Source: Brachionus manjavacas
Taxonomy: Eukaryota > Rotifera > Eurotatoria > Ploima > Brachionidae
NCBI GenBank assembly: GCA_019054805.1
Contig: JAHQIY010000012.1
Coordinates: forward strand, 558,001-622,000
Direction of reading: 5' to 3'
Length of the DNA: 64,000 nucleotides
In this document: positions 31,290-44,334 of the stretch, in pieces
Position numbering within the stretch: position 1 is the first letter of the stretch
How the letters are laid out: each line of letters opens with the position of its first letter
Translations under genes and position numbers: made by a program
The notes under the pieces: generated by a model
Databases searched by the model: none
The model's input: the letters and a program-made list of their open reading frames with translations, nothing else
Told to the model about the DNA's origin: nothing

Positions 31290-33950
31290 GTTTATAAAAA
31301 AAACGACATAGTACGTTGTAAAGGTAAAATACTCAAAAAGACACAAAAAGACACAAAAGAACACTTTTTATGCTAGGGGAAAAAGTATTAATAGATTATA
31401 AAAAAGTTCATTGTAAATCCATGTTTAGACTAGTCTGAGTCTTGGTCAATTATGATATCGATTACATTTGTTTTTTAATCTTCAAATTCTGTCAAAAATT
31501 TTTTTAAATTTTTTATTTATGTCAGCCATTTTGATGGAATTTAGCTTTTTTGGAATTCAAGTTTTGTTTGAATTCTTTCTTGTTCATTTTTTATTCCTTT
31601 TTACTAAGTGAATCCTTTAACCCGTTTCCATTGGGTTCAAAAAATTTTTTTATTTTTAATAAGCAAATAAAACATTGATTTTTCCATCAGAAAAAGACTT
31701 GCTTGACTTCAAAATTTCTGTTTTAACTTTTTTTAATTTTTTTTAATTAAACCATTATGCCCCCACATTGTGGAAATCTACCTCATCTTAAAAAAAAAGA
31801 TAACTAAAATTTGAAAAAAAAACAAAAGGAATTGTTTTATCCAATTTAGTCTCTTTCAAAGAAATAATGTTAAGAAATAATGATAAAATTTTTTAAGATT
31901 TTGGAAAATATTGGGAAATTAAGAAGCAAAATATTTATTGTAAAAAGAACATTTTCAAAATAAAAAACATTTGGAAGAGGTTCAGACGTTTTAGCACTTT
32001 TCAAGGAATTAATTTACCATTTATTTTCAGTGTTTAAGCAGTACAATGCAAATACCATTTTTACGTAATATTACGTTTGATTTGGAAAGATTACACATCA
32101 ATATTTGGTTTGTAAAAATGCAATTTTACCAAATCTGACGTAAAACTACACATTTATCCCGGAAATCCTTGCATTGAAGAAAACTGGGTTTTTGAACTCA
32201 TTTGTCACATTTAAAATTGAAAGAAAAATTTACTTTGCTCTTTATTAATTTTTTTTTATCATCTTAATTTGATTAAAAGAAAGGAAAAAACAATAAGACT
32301 TCTACACTTTTTTACGTAATTTTACATTTTAAATGTTAAAAAATTGTAATTCTAGATAATTTTTATAAAAGAAATATTCAAACTAATTTGGCTGTAATCA
32401 TTTTACACATTAAAACGAAAAATTACACTAAATTTTTATTTTTTAATTTTTTTTTGTGAATAAAAAAGCTTTTCAAATATTTTAGTTTAATATTTTTTTA
32501 TTTTTTAAATAATCATCCTCATTATCATTCCGACATCAAAGCTTTAATAACGTAAAAAAAGGCATTTGAATAGTTTCGCTAAACCACTGTTATACTTTAG
32601 ATTTTTTTTCCTTAGTCATTTTTTTCAGACAGAACTAAAGAAAAACACTTTTCTTTACGTTTATTATATTAAATCAGGATTTATAGTTTTTATTACATTA
32701 GTAAGTACAAATAAGCTACAATTTAGCTTTTATTATTTTAATTTATGAGACAAACTAAGTAATTAACAAAAATTTAGTTAAAAATACAAAAAAAATTAAA
32801 TTAAAAGACATTCCTTTGTTGATGAACAAAAAAAGTTGAAAAATTGATTTTTTAGAAAAATTTTAGATCATTTTGTAAAAAATTCTTTTTTTTATATGCA
32901 TATTTTAGATTTTTTGATTAATAAATCAATACAAAACTTAAAAAAAACAGCAATAACTGCCTTTAAAACCATTAAACTTAGGACTTTAAAAGATTTTTTT
33001 TCGTAGATTTATAAATACGTAGATCAGCTGTTCACGTTACAAGTCGAAATAATCATGATCGAATTGAAATATAAGAAGAACAAAAATTTAGATATTATCT
33101 AAAAAATTAGAGAACAGGTTTTTGTTTTTTTTTCTTTGATTAAATTAACGTAAGTATCCAGGTTTCTTAATTTCGCTTAAAGGAAACTTGATTGAAACAA
33201 TGGCAGAATCATAAAATGGAGAAAAAACATTTAGATTTTTCTTTTCAAGATTGATAAATCTCAAAGCTGTTTATCAATCTTAGAGGGTCTGATTTATTTA
33301 TGAAAATTGAAAGAGATTTAACTAAAATTTATCAATGTTTAATTTTCTAAATTGCTCAATTGTAAATCATCAAAAATATTTTAATTTTAATTATTCAAAT
33401 ATTTTATTTAAATATAATAAAGTTTTAATGAATCTTTTATGACAAACCCTTGAATAGTCTTCGAAATGAATAATTCAAGTTTTGGTTTTTTTTTAAGTTC
33501 TCTTCTATTTACGCAAATAATAAATAGAAATGGAACCAGAATTGAGTACCATGGAACATTCTGACATTCTTTATAAAATTTATTTTCTCTCTTAACAAAA
33601 CCTTTTAAGTAAATCCTTGTCAAATATCCCAAATATTTTAAAAATCCAAAGAATTAATTGCATGGTTTTTCGTCTTTTAATAAAAATTTTCACACAATTT
33701 TGAAATTTATTAAAGTTAATTTTGCAATTTGTTTCATTGAAATTTAAATTTTTTTAGAAGTAATGAAATATTATTTTCAAATTTACAACAATTTTAAAAA
33801 TATAGTAAATTAGATTTTTTTTACTTAAAAATATTAAACACTCTGTTAAAAAAACATTCAAAATCAGTCTGAAAATATGGAACTCTAAATATTAAGAATT
33901 ACAATTTAGATGAACAGCTATTATTAAGCTGAAAAATTTTATTTATTTAT
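31290..33950. other. AT-rich intergenic DNA
   Basis: No gene supported. TTACGTAA-type words cluster at about 32065-32160 and 32310-32330. Open frames such as 32566-32748 and 33408-33632 carry no recognisable motif; the latter may be decayed LINE sequence. Confidence 0.4.
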
Positions 33951-33956
33951 TGATTC

Positions 33957-34385
33957 AATTAACGCCAATTCTGGCGATGTTTAAAATAAAATTTAAAAAT
34001 TTTTAATAATTTATTTTTATATAAATAGATTTTGAGGAATTTCAATATTTTTAAGGTAACTATTTTTAAACTTGGAAATGTTTCCATATTTTTAAAAATG
34101 AAAAAGTTGGCCAAGTCATCAGCAGACAAGAGAGGGTATGAGGTATCTTTTGAAATTTGTTTAGGTTTCAGTCTTAATAAATAATACCAATATGCCAAAC
34201 TTTGTCAAAGACTTTAGAAATATAAAAAAAAAGTGTACAAGCTATTTTTTTCCTTGTTTGTGTTTAGGGAACTTTTTGGGTTAGAAGTTCAAGATTATCG
34301 GAAGTTCTACGATGTTGCCTGAAACCAGATTGTTTCTTACAAATTAAACCTTTTTTTTCTAGAAACTTGTTAAGCCAAATAATAA
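33957..34385 (-). pseudogene. Jockey-like LINE RT fragment with 3' hairpin
   Basis: The minus strand reads a QSGFRQHRRTSDNLELLTQK motif near 34350-34290, then, after a gap, PLLSADDLANFF near 34110. This is the RT C motif with Ser in place of the usual Phe/Tyr before ADD. The copy ends with CATCGCC-AGAATT-GGCG and an AATAAATAAAT tail at 33962-33935, linking the hairpin to this LINE type. Confidence 0.7.
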
Positions 34386-34389
34386 AAAA

Positions 34390-35330
34390 GATAAATAACA
34401 AGAAAAATAATTATTAAATTCAGATAGAGCTGAAAAATAAATTCCGTTCCTTTTTACTTAATGAGCCATGAAATATTTTAATATAGTAGTAGCTTGTATC
34501 AAAAAATAAACAAGGCCCTAAAAATATTTTAATGCAACATTTTTTACTGGAAAAAGTGTCTTTTAAAATTAAAATTTGATAAATAAAAATATATAATTTT
34601 TTTGTCAATTATGACAAATTTCGAATTTTGCACAAGGTGGTGCTTTTTAGCTTCTTTGTTATTTTTTTTATTAAAGATTTCATTTGAAATAGTGTAAATG
34701 ATAGTGTAAAGATAATTAGTTTATAAAATCAATTTTTTTTTGATTTTGAAATCTAAAAGTATTTTAATTAGTATGTTTTGTTCTAAAGGAACCAATTTAT
34801 ATTTTTTTAAAATTAGTTTGAATCTTTATTTTTTTTTTTTTTCAAAATTGTATGAAAATTTTTATCAAAAGACGTTAAATTGAAGCATTTATTTTATAAA
34901 AATTTTGGATTTTAACAAATATTTTTTAAATATATCTAATTTTTGTTTAAATTTTAGATTGATAAAGTGAATTATTAAAACAGCTAAGTCATGATCGCAT
35001 CTAAAAAAAAATAAAAAAACAGCTGAACAAATAAGCATCAATTTCTTAAGATTTTTCAAATTAGACTATTTCACCTGATCTTTAGATAAATTCAAAAAAT
35101 TGAATTCATATTTTAAAATTCTAATTCAATTCAAAGAAGTATAAATCGATAATTAAAAATAAACTTTTATTTTAAATTCCACATAGATTTTAATCATGAC
35201 TTTACAAAGAAATATTCAGAATTTACAAACTATTTTTTGAGAAAGAATATTAAAAAAAGCGGAAAAAATGGCATATAATTTTTACCTATGTTATTTTCAT
35301 GCAAAAAAAACAAAAATGCTGAAGTTATTT
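34390..35330. other. AT-rich intergenic DNA
   Basis: No gene or clear repeat recognised. Confidence 0.5.
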
Positions 35331-35337
35331 TTTTGTA

Positions 35338-36595
35338 ACGGGTGACAACATAAAATCGAGACGAACTTTAAAAGGTCAAAACTCCTTTAATATTTATCAA
35401 AATAAAACGAAATTTTGAGAGAAAATAGCAATTTTTTTCTAGTTTTTATTTATGCTTTTATTTTTTTTCAATAAGTTCATTTCTTCGAATATTATTGAGT
35501 CGTTTGGATGTAGAGGCCTAAAGGTCCTCTACGAGATTTTGGTCCATATTTCTTGTACAAAGTCGTATTTTATTCCTTAGTTCATCTAAGTTTTTTGCTC
35601 TCCAGCCATTCTCATACACTTCCCCTTTAAAATGGACCAAAAATCTTCAATTGGTCGTACTTCTGGCACATTTGCAGGGTTTTCGCAGTTTTGCACAAAT
35701 TTGATATTTTGGTCAATCAAATAGTTGACCACTGTATTGGCATAATGATAGCTCGCCAAGTCGGGCCAGAACTTAAAGTTGCCGTCTGAATGATGCTTTT
35801 TAATAAACGGAATGACTCCACGCTTTATAAAGTCTAAATAGACAGTTTGGTTGACTGCAAGTCCACTTTTTCGTACGACTGGCGCCGGAATACCCCTCTC
35901 AGAAATGACCAACCAAACAAGTAGTTTCTGCTCAAATTTCTCAAATGGAGTAAATTTTATATTTGCTGGTGTTGCAGCAATGTTACTTGAGTAAAATATA
36001 TCATTTACATTGATTTTACCATGACTGAGAGTGAAATAGGATTCATCGTCTAAAATCAAGGAAATATTTGGATTTTTTAAATACAAATTTCTACATTTAA
36101 CTCTAGCTTCTTTTTTTTGCGTTTCGAATCGGTCAGGGATTTTCAACTTTTTTCTAGGTGTTATTTGAAGCTTCTTCAGCAATTTTGAGACCATTTGCTG
36201 GCTTATGTCAAGCTTTTTGGCTGCTTGACGCTGACTGATGTTGTCTTTTTGATCAAAAGCCTTTTTTAGCTTATTAAAGTTTACTTTAGTAATTTTTTTC
36301 GATGTTTGACCAGATCCTTGTTTCCTTTCTGGTGAAAAATATTCACTACGTTTTAAAATTCGGTAAACAGTACTCCTTGGAATTTTTTCTGCCATTAAAT
36401 GCCTCACAGTGAATATCTTTCCAAGTGATCTATTTTCGTTAAAAAACATGTACACGCGAATTCTTAGGGCCTCTTCTTTAGATGAATTTATTTTGGTCAA
36501 ATTAAATTTACTACAAGAAAATGGAAATAGATTTAAAAAAAAATTAAAAAAGCATTGCAAATGATACTTAATGTTCGCCTCGATTTGTCACCCGT
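35338..36595 (-). mobile_element. Tc1/mariner element (DD37E), about 1.26 kb
   Basis: The ends are inverted repeats: ACGGGTGACA...AATCGAGACGAAC on the left and the inverse of ACGGGTGACAAATCGAGGCG on the right, the left one with a 5-6 nt insertion. The left flank is TA (35336-35337) and the right flank is TG, so the TA duplication is intact on one side only. A single transposase frame fills the interior. Confidence 0.85.
35586..36560 (-). CDS. Tc1/mariner transposase, DD37E type, C-terminal frameshift
   Basis: 324 codons. Two helix-turn-helix regions lie at about residues 28-72 and 95-131 (paired-like DNA binding). The catalytic residues are Asp172 in ILDDESYF, Asp267 in FWPDLASYH and Glu305 in VRPIEDFW. 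There are 37 residues between the second Asp and the Glu, hence DD37E. The listed frame stops after MAGEQKT, but the next frame continues with WRAKNLDELRNKI and about 20 more residues to a stop at 35518-35520, as expected for this family. One base seems to be missing near 35600. Everything needed for catalysis is present, so the copy is young. It is the best-preserved DNA transposon in the window. Confidence 0.85.
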   Translation of the reverse strand: MQCFFNFFLNLFPFSCSKFNLTKINSSKEEALRIRVYMFFNENRSLGKIFTVRHLMAEKIPRSTVYRILKRSEYFSPERKQGSGQTSKKITKVNFNKLKKAFDQKDNISQRQAAKKLDISQQMVSKLLKKLQITPRKKLKIPDRFETQKKEARVKCRNLYLKNPNISLILDDESYFTLSHGKINVNDIFYSSNIAATPANIKFTPFEKFEQKLLVWLVISERGIPAPVVRKSGLAVNQTVYLDFIKRGVIPFIKKHHSDGNFKFWPDLASYHYANTVVNYLIDQNIKFVQNCENPANVPEVRPIEDFWSILKGKCMRMAGEQKT

Positions 36596-36599
36596 TGAC

Positions 36600-38670
36600 A
36601 GGTTGCTCATTGCGCTTCCCAGTTTGAATGGTCATGAATCTTGTTACTGAGACTGATCATAACCGAGTCGTTCAAATCATTGTTTGGAATTCTTTTGAGT
36701 CTAATTTCGCATTTTAAACACTGATTCAAAATAAAATCCTAAGTAAGATTGTATGTTGCACGCTTGCTTGTCCAAGAATTTTTCTAAAGTTCGAAAACTA
36801 CAAAACGGCAGACAAACTTTGCTTTTTCCTCTAGTTTTCTTTCTGGGAATAGCCTCTGTTTCTAGAGGCTTTAACTATATATTATTTGGTATTTCTTCCA
36901 AAAAAGATATTTTTTTCGTTTCAAATTGTATATTTGATAAAAAGCAAATCTTATATTTAAAGACCAAAAGATAAATGAAAATCAAAATTTATTGCTTCGA
37001 AAAGTGGTTTTATCTTAATCAATAATTTTTTGTTTTTATTCTCAAGTATAGTTGTTTTATTTTATTTAATTTGTTGCGGATAAATAAAAATTGAATATGT
37101 TTTAATTATATTTGACACTATTTATTAATTATGTTATTGTTAATTAAAAATAACCCTATTTTAAGTATTTTTGTTTTCTATATAGTAATTTTTGTTTTTT
37201 ATATATTTTAAACGCAAAAAAAATTTCCTAATAATTTTTAAAAATTTTTTTGAGTACTCGTCATTTTGTTTTTTACAATTTTTAACCAATTTATTTCATT
37301 AGAAAGCTACCATTAGCATTTGACTGAATGCAAAGACTAAATTCTACTTCAACCTACTTGAATTTATTTTTTAATCAAGATTATATTTTGATAGTGAATA
37401 AAAAAATTCATCAATCAAAAAATGAATACATTAAATGTTCGGCAAAAATAAAAGAATTTCTTGTCTTTTTTTATGAGCAACCCTTTGTATAAAAAAAAAA
37501 CAATTTTTTCTTTAACATTTATTATTTTAAATTTTGAATTTTAACAATTATAAATGAAACAGATAGTCTTTTTTTCACTTTTTTTTTCCCTAAATAAATT
37601 TTTATCAATATTTTTCCGAATTTTTGGCGTAAAATAAAATTATTTTTTCAATTATTTTACTAGTTATTCTTTTTTTTTAATTTTCTAGATTACTAAGATG
37701 TTGAAAAAATAATTTTGTCCTTTTTTATCATAATTTACTTAGTATTATGTAAATATACAAAATTATCAAAATTTAAAATAAAATTGAACAGCTCAAAAGA
37801 ATTCAAAAAATTCAAAAAATTTTTTTAAGCTGGAAAATAAATTTTTTGGGCGAAAAAAAACATCATTTATTAATTACAACAAACAATCGATTTGACATTG
37901 AATAATAATGTATTTAAATGGCATCTTTTTTCAGTTGTTCGTGAAGATAAAAAAATGTATTTTAGCAGGAAGTTATTTTATTAATAAATCAAAATAATTG
38001 ATGAAGCAAAGCGAAGCCTTGAAGTCATCAATTCATTTGTAGCTAGATCATAACATGTTGAAAAGGAAAGTTAAAACATCATGCCTAATTAGAACTAAAC
38101 AATCGTTAAGAGCTTAACATTATCGACGATTACTTTTTTGAATTTTAGATCGGTATTTGTACAAATGATGAACTAGTGTTTTTAAATGGAAAATAAGGCT
38201 GTTGAATTCTTATCTATTGTCTTATCTATAAATAACTTTTTTTCTTCTCTTTTTTTTCAATCGATTTATCGTATTGTTTTAGCATTAAACTATTGATCAA
38301 TTTAAATACAGTTTTTGTTGAGCAAAAGAGAATAAATTTTTTTACAAGACTCAAAACTTACTCAGCAAAAATTCTCACTTCAAAAGCTTATTCAGTTTAT
38401 TCTATCAGTTTTATTTATTTCTTAGTGGCAAAAATTTTTTAAATTATCTAAGATTTTCTAATTAGATTCAAATTTAATGACTTAAAATATTAAAAATTAT
38501 CGAATTATTTTTTTTAGTTCTAATTGCATTAAAAATTGCGAACAAATTCTTCCATCATATGTAGATTTGGAAAATAAACTTTTAAATAACCATGAACTAA
38601 GTTCAAATTCCATTACCATTTGCTGCTACCACTTATAAAGGTAAGATAGTTTTTGATAGTTTAATTACAG
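36600..38670. other. AT-rich intergenic DNA
   Basis: No gene supported. The frame 36753-36974 has no recognisable domain. Confidence 0.45.
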
Positions 38671-38675
38671 GAATA

Positions 38676-39672
38676 ATGCGCCATCATGATTTTACGTGAA
38701 TTTACGTAAATTTACCCATTTTACTGTAAATTCTAAAGGGGCCAAAAAAGCTGATATTTTTCTTATTTTTCTTGCAATTTTTGAAAATAAACATTTTAAA
38801 AATTTTTATTTTTTTATCTAAAATTAAAAAAATATATTTTTACGTAAATTCATGTAAAACATAAAATTTCAATGAGTAAATTTTCGTAAAGCATTGTGAA
38901 AAAAAAGTTAAAAAACGAAAGAAAATGTTAATTTATGGATCTAATTTTTTATTTAAAGGTACGGAAATAAATTTAAACTATACGAATAATTTAAAATTCA
39001 AAAAAATTAATTTAGCTTATTTAAAAAAATTAGTGCCATCTAAAAGCGACCTTTTACTTAACATTCTACTTAACTAAAAAATAAAATTTTTTTTAAGAAA
39101 TCAAAGCAAAACTCATAAATTTACATTTATTTAAGGTTCGCGCGTAGCAAAACGACAGCACTATCTCAATCGAAAATTTTCGATAGCATATTCGTAATCT
39201 ACGTATTTGAAAACCTAGGAAATTTTTTTCTTTAGGGGGGGGGGGGGGGGAGATTTTTGACTAGAGGGCCTTGAAGTTTGATAATTTTTGAAAGTAGTGG
39301 TTTAGGTTTTTGAAATTTTTGAGATGAGCTTTCATTCAAAAGTTACTATATCTATATATATTTTTAAAGAACGCAAAATTCTCTACTAAATGATATATTT
39401 TTCAAGTATTTTAAGTAGAATTAAGTTGCACTTTAAACCAAAAAAACACATTTTTTTGTGCTTTTTTCAAGTTTTTTTGATTCTCGTCGGAGGATTGACC
39501 CAGGAGCCTAACTTTTTTATTTAAATTATAAAACTAGACAAAATTCTGAACAAATATTTAAAGCTTAATTAATCCAAAAAAAGTCAAAATATAGTTCAAT
39601 TTTTAAAAAAATCATTAAAATTTAATTTACGTAAATTCACGTTAAATCATCATGACGTAACAGTACTGTAAA
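38676..39672. repeat. MITE-like element with TTTACGTAAATT-rich ends
   Basis: The left end has CATCATGATTTTACGTGAAT, then TTACGTAAATTTA (about 38680-38715). The right end at about 39628-39662 is its near-inverse (TTTACGTAAATTCACGTTAA, then ATCATCATG). The interior has no coding frame and contains a 16-base G run at 39235-39250. Target duplication not resolved. Confidence 0.5.
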
Positions 39673-40714
39673 ATAAAATGAATATTAAAATTAGAATTAT
39701 AACTGATTTAAGTTCATTGCGAAGTCACACTTCAATATTTCTAACACTATATTCTATTATATGATTCACTCATGGTTCTGCTTGTGTAAAAGTCAACAAA
39801 GAAGTTTAAGTCTTTTCAAAATCTAAAAAATTAACATTAGACTTGACTTTTTTGAAATTAAAAAGGTTTAGAAAGAAAACTAAAAAATAATCAAGAAAAT
39901 AAAATTTAATCAATTTGAAAGATTGCAGTATTTAGGCTTTCTTTGTTAGAGTATAATCATTCTTAACTTAAAATGCATAAGTCATAAATTTTAAAGTCTA
40001 GTCAAATGACTTAACTTTGATCTTATGACTTTTGAAAAATTCTGCTGATGGTTATGAATAGTTTTAAAGTTTTTGATGTTCCAATTATGCATGAGATGGA
40101 AGTATGATCATTTAAATACTATTTAAAATATAATATCACAATTAAAAAACAAAAAGACAAGATAAATTTTATTTTTTATTTAGTTTTTTAATTATTGATA
40201 CATGACACCAAAAGGGGTAGTAAAAAAATTTGCGATTTTTTTAGCTCAACTCATATGGCATTAATGTCTCTTATTTTGAGCGGGTGAAGGCAAAGTTTCC
40301 GGTCTAAGTCATAACAGCCTATCATCAAAAAAGACCCCATTGGAAGGTCTCAAAAGTCGGATTGACAAAATTCGAAGAAATGAAGAAAGTTTATAAATAA
40401 ACTTAGCAAAGCTTTAAATTTTCTCTCTAAATCACTTGGCTTTAGTCTTCATTCTTTAAAAAAGAAGGATTTTAGACCCTTCTGAAAAAATTACGGAAAC
40501 TTTGTCTACACCCATAATGAGAAAAAAAGGGTTCATTTATTTTCACTTAAATTATCTGAAAATAAATATGAAGAAATTCATCTAAGATGCGTATAAGTGT
40601 TATTAAAAATTTATTTATTTTCACACTAAAAAAGAATTAAAAAACAAAAATTAAAAAAGAGATTAACAAGTAATTGATGAAAAAATATTAAAATATAGAA
40701 AAAGATTAATTATT
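39673..40714. other. AT-rich DNA with a small inverted-repeat element
   Basis: No gene. Segments at about 40268-40305 and 40494-40530 are near-inverse (sharing GGCAAAGTTTCCG and its relatives), which suggests a MITE of about 260 bp. Confidence 0.35.
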
Positions 40715-40970
40715 AAGACACGCTATTAAGTCATGTTCAGCAAGGCATTATTTTTTTACAAATCGAGTGGCCCCAAATTGGAACGCTTTACAAGCTGAAG
40801 TTAGGAATCAATCGAATGTGAATGGTTTTACAAACAATTTTGACATTTATTCAAAAACTAATTTAAATTTTTTTAAAGTTAAATCTGCCATAGCTAAGTA
40901 CGATAGTACTAAGGTCCGTGGTTAAACCCCTTGTAGATAATTTAATAATAATAATAATAAAAAGAACAGT
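40715..40970 (+). pseudogene. LINE C-terminal fragment with (AAT)n tail
   Basis: Reads RHYFFTNRVAPNWNALQAEV and then ends near a stop at 40925, the typical C-terminus of CR1/jockey-type ORF2 (compare 57440-57540). A GGTCCGTGG...CCCCTTGTAG segment and an (AAT)n tail follow. Confidence 0.65.
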
Positions 40971-40984
40971 TTTTACATTTTAAT

Positions 40985-41103
40985 TTTTTTCCAAGTTCTT
41001 TTAACATTTTTCAAATGATAAAGTAAATTACATTCACCGAAAGAAATTGACTTTGAATTACATGATAAGTTACAAGTGCTACAAAAATTAGCGTTCATTA
41101 AAA
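40985..41103 (-). pseudogene. Degraded PHD-finger fragment
   Basis: From an ATG at 41103 the minus strand reads FCSTCNLSCNSKSISFGEC, then YHLKN and RTWK. It is related to the PHD frame at 19.0-19.5 kb (shared CNLSC, HLK, RT spacing) but has lost several zinc ligands. Confidence 0.45.
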
Positions 41104-41109
41104 ATTAGT

Positions 41110-44100
41110 TTAAAGTACTTTTTTTTAAGATTTAAGTTGCATTTGACTTTTTTGTATTTATTTTTCGTTTGACCAGATACTTCAAAATTTATACGCATCT
41201 TGAAAAAAAAATTTTTTTTCATCAATTTTGTCTTTATCATTAACCCAAAGTTTTCAAAAAATAAAATTTTTGAATTTATAAACTAAAATAGTCAAATTAT
41301 GTTTATTTAGCACTGCACCATAAGTTCTGAGCATTCTGCAACAATTCAACTTTTGATTTATTAAGTTATTCCTTTCATGAATAGTTGATCTGTCACCACT
41401 CCATTAAGTTAAATAAGCAACATATTTTCTTTAAATTCACTTTAGCTAAGACTTAAATTAATAAAAGCTAAATTTTCTAATCTTTGAGTCTTGATTCCAG
41501 TGTTTATCAGTTGTTGCTATTGAATTAGACATTTTTTTAGAAAATATTATAATAAATAAATTGAAGGATAAAAAAATAAAATCAAGTGGAATTTTGAATC
41601 AAAAATTGATTAAAATAAACATCAATAGCTCAAATTAGCAATTTTTTGTTATCAGAATTTGAATAAAAGAAGAATAAAATTCAAGAGACATTGCAAAATC
41701 TTTAATCAGGACCTATTTATTTCAATTATGAATTATATAGAAACATTTTTTTACGTAATTTATTCCAAAGAACCATTTCTTTTTAGGATTCTTATTATAT
41801 AAAGTTAAATTCAGTTATCAGCAATTTTTGCGTGTTTCCTCAAAATAGAAGTAACCAAAAGAAGTAGAAGAAAGTTTTAGTTTTTTCCGATAAAAAAATG
41901 ACTTGGCTTTTTTATTATTTTGCAAAAGTCTGCTCAGAACCATAAATTTTTACTAAAAAAAAATAAAAATGCCAAAAAAAATTTTAAAGGAATAAAGTTA
42001 AGGTATTTACCAATTATACTGAACTTGAAGGAACGATTCGCATCGAAACATATCAAAAACTGGTTCACAGACTCTTAAATGTAACGAATGTCAACTAGAA
42101 ATTAGTGTTGAAAATGAGGCTAAATGAAAAAGAGGTCGTGGATGTCCAAGAAAAGTAAAGTTGAGGATGAGGTAGTTGATTTAAATAAACCAGCAAAAAA
42201 TTTACTACCACTTTTGTTCTATAGTTCAAATTTAATTGACTTTTTATGACATAATATTTTTTTTTAACTAAAATAAATAAAATTTTGTTTAAACTTCAAA
42301 GAATTTTTTTTTTTTAATTTTTAAAATAGTACTCAATTTGTTGCCTTAAATGGATCATCTTGAAAGAAACTTGACATTAAGAATTCTGGTATAAAGTTAG
42401 TCTAAAGTTAAATGGGATGCTAGGTTGACAAAAAAATGGTTCATTTCCTCTTTAGGAAACTTCCTGAAAATTTTTACCAAGGTCAGTGGTTTGCTTTAAT
42501 TCGATCAATTTTTTTAGATGTTCAATCTTTTAGCATTATAATTTAGCATTGTTAAAAAAACAATCAGAAAAAAAATATTTTTTATTTTTTGTCATCAATC
42601 AAGAGGTGAATTTGTTTTCAAAATTTTTCTAGTAAATTATTTAGATCAAATATATTTTAAAAATTTAATTTCAAAAGCTAAATATCTAATTAAGTGATGT
42701 AAATTGGGCGAAAAATGATTAATGTCTCTTTTAAAAGCTTATCAGACTGTAAATTTGAATGGTATCAATAAAATCTATGACTTAGCGAATGACAAAACCA
42801 AAAAAATTATCAGATTAATAAATATCAAATATAAGTTGGATAATTTATTTTGACCTTTAATAAGAAATATTTATCTCAGGGTTGCATTTATATTTTAAAT
42901 TAATTTAAAATTTTTAAACCAAAGGTTTTTCAAGACAAATCCGGCATAGAAATTTATTTACTTAAAATAGATTAAATTTTTAAATAAAAAAAATTCAATA
43001 TTCAAAAATGATAAACTTTTTTTTATCTTTTTTGGGTAGTTTAAATTACCGGAATATAAATTTATTGTTCTCCCTTTGAGGACAATTTGAACAAAAAAAA
43101 GGGTTCAATTGTAACAAAAATGTAATATTTAAATTGAATAAAATAAATAGATTAATTAAATTTTATTCGAATTTTGGTTTCAATTTCCTGTAAATTATTC
43201 AATCTATTTTTTTGTTAAATTGCGCAAAAAATTTTCAGCAGAAATTATAATGAAAATTTTATTGGAAATATAATTATTAAAGACATTTTTTTATTTGCCT
43301 TATATCCTGCAAGGTTTTATTATACGAAAAAATTATAATATAAAAATTTTTATCGTTGACTAGCATAATCTATATCCAAAAACAACTTCCTAATTAAAAC
43401 TTTATTAATTTTTTTATTTTAATAGGACTGGTAATAGAAAATTTTTTAAAAATAAATTTTTTAAATATTTTCAATGTAAAAATTAAGAAAATTTTTTTCT
43501 TTTTTTTTCTTCTTTTAAAAGTTTGGTTTTTGAAATTTTTTTTATTTTTTTTTAAAGTGAATTGATTTAGACATTTATTTAAATATAAGTGAAAAAATTA
43601 AAGATTGTTTTATTTTTCAAAGAAAAATTTAAAAAAAAAACACTTTCTTGGGGTAATGTAGCGATCAATATATTTTTTTTGACATTAATATATTATATTT
43701 TATTTAATAATAAAAACTTTGGAGTCAATAAGTTTTTTCCTGTAAAATTTTTTTACTAATGAATTTTTCAAATCAAAATGTAAAAAAGTATTGAATTCTT
43801 AATTTGAAAAGAGAATTTTTATTTATAAAAAATAAATTATATGTGAATTTAAAATTGAAAGAGTTGTTAATACTTTTAAATTTTATCTTAGTGAAAAAAA
43901 AAACCTATATTGATTAAAAAAATTTCGGTACATCGCGATAAGAAATTATCCACTTAATTAATTAATGGGGAAAAAAATAAAAGTTAAAGAAAAATAAAAT
44001 GTCTTTAAGACAAAATTTTTTTCCAATTTTATTATTCCTAAAGACAAGGTAGAATTTAGCAAACTAGGGATTTTTTTGCTTTAGCTTTAGTGCTTATTCA

Positions 44101-44330
44101 AGGTAAGAGAGGAAAATATGCTTAAAAATGGTGTTTTACATATGTTGAAAGGTAGAATAAATTTTTGATTGTAAAGATCTTCTTTTTAATCTTAATAAAT
44201 CAGATAGATATATTAACACACATCCAATCCTTTCAGCATACAAGACGGTGTTCTTAACATCCAAAAAACGTATTAACACCTATTTCGGGCGTCTTAATAA
44301 TTTCTTATATCTAAATATTTTCAAAATCTA
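41110..44330. other. AT-rich DNA with one weak protein remnant
   Basis: No gene supported. At about 42050-42180 (+) a broken reading contains LKCNEC and KRGRGCPRK, resembling a C2-type finger plus AT-hook, with a stop between. It could be a transposon remnant. The rest shows homopolymer-rich sequence only. Confidence 0.3.
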
Positions 44331-44334
44331 AATA

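Noticed and set aside
36753-36974. 73-codon frame beside the mariner
   Set aside because: No motif, and composition is the same as the flanking noncoding DNA.
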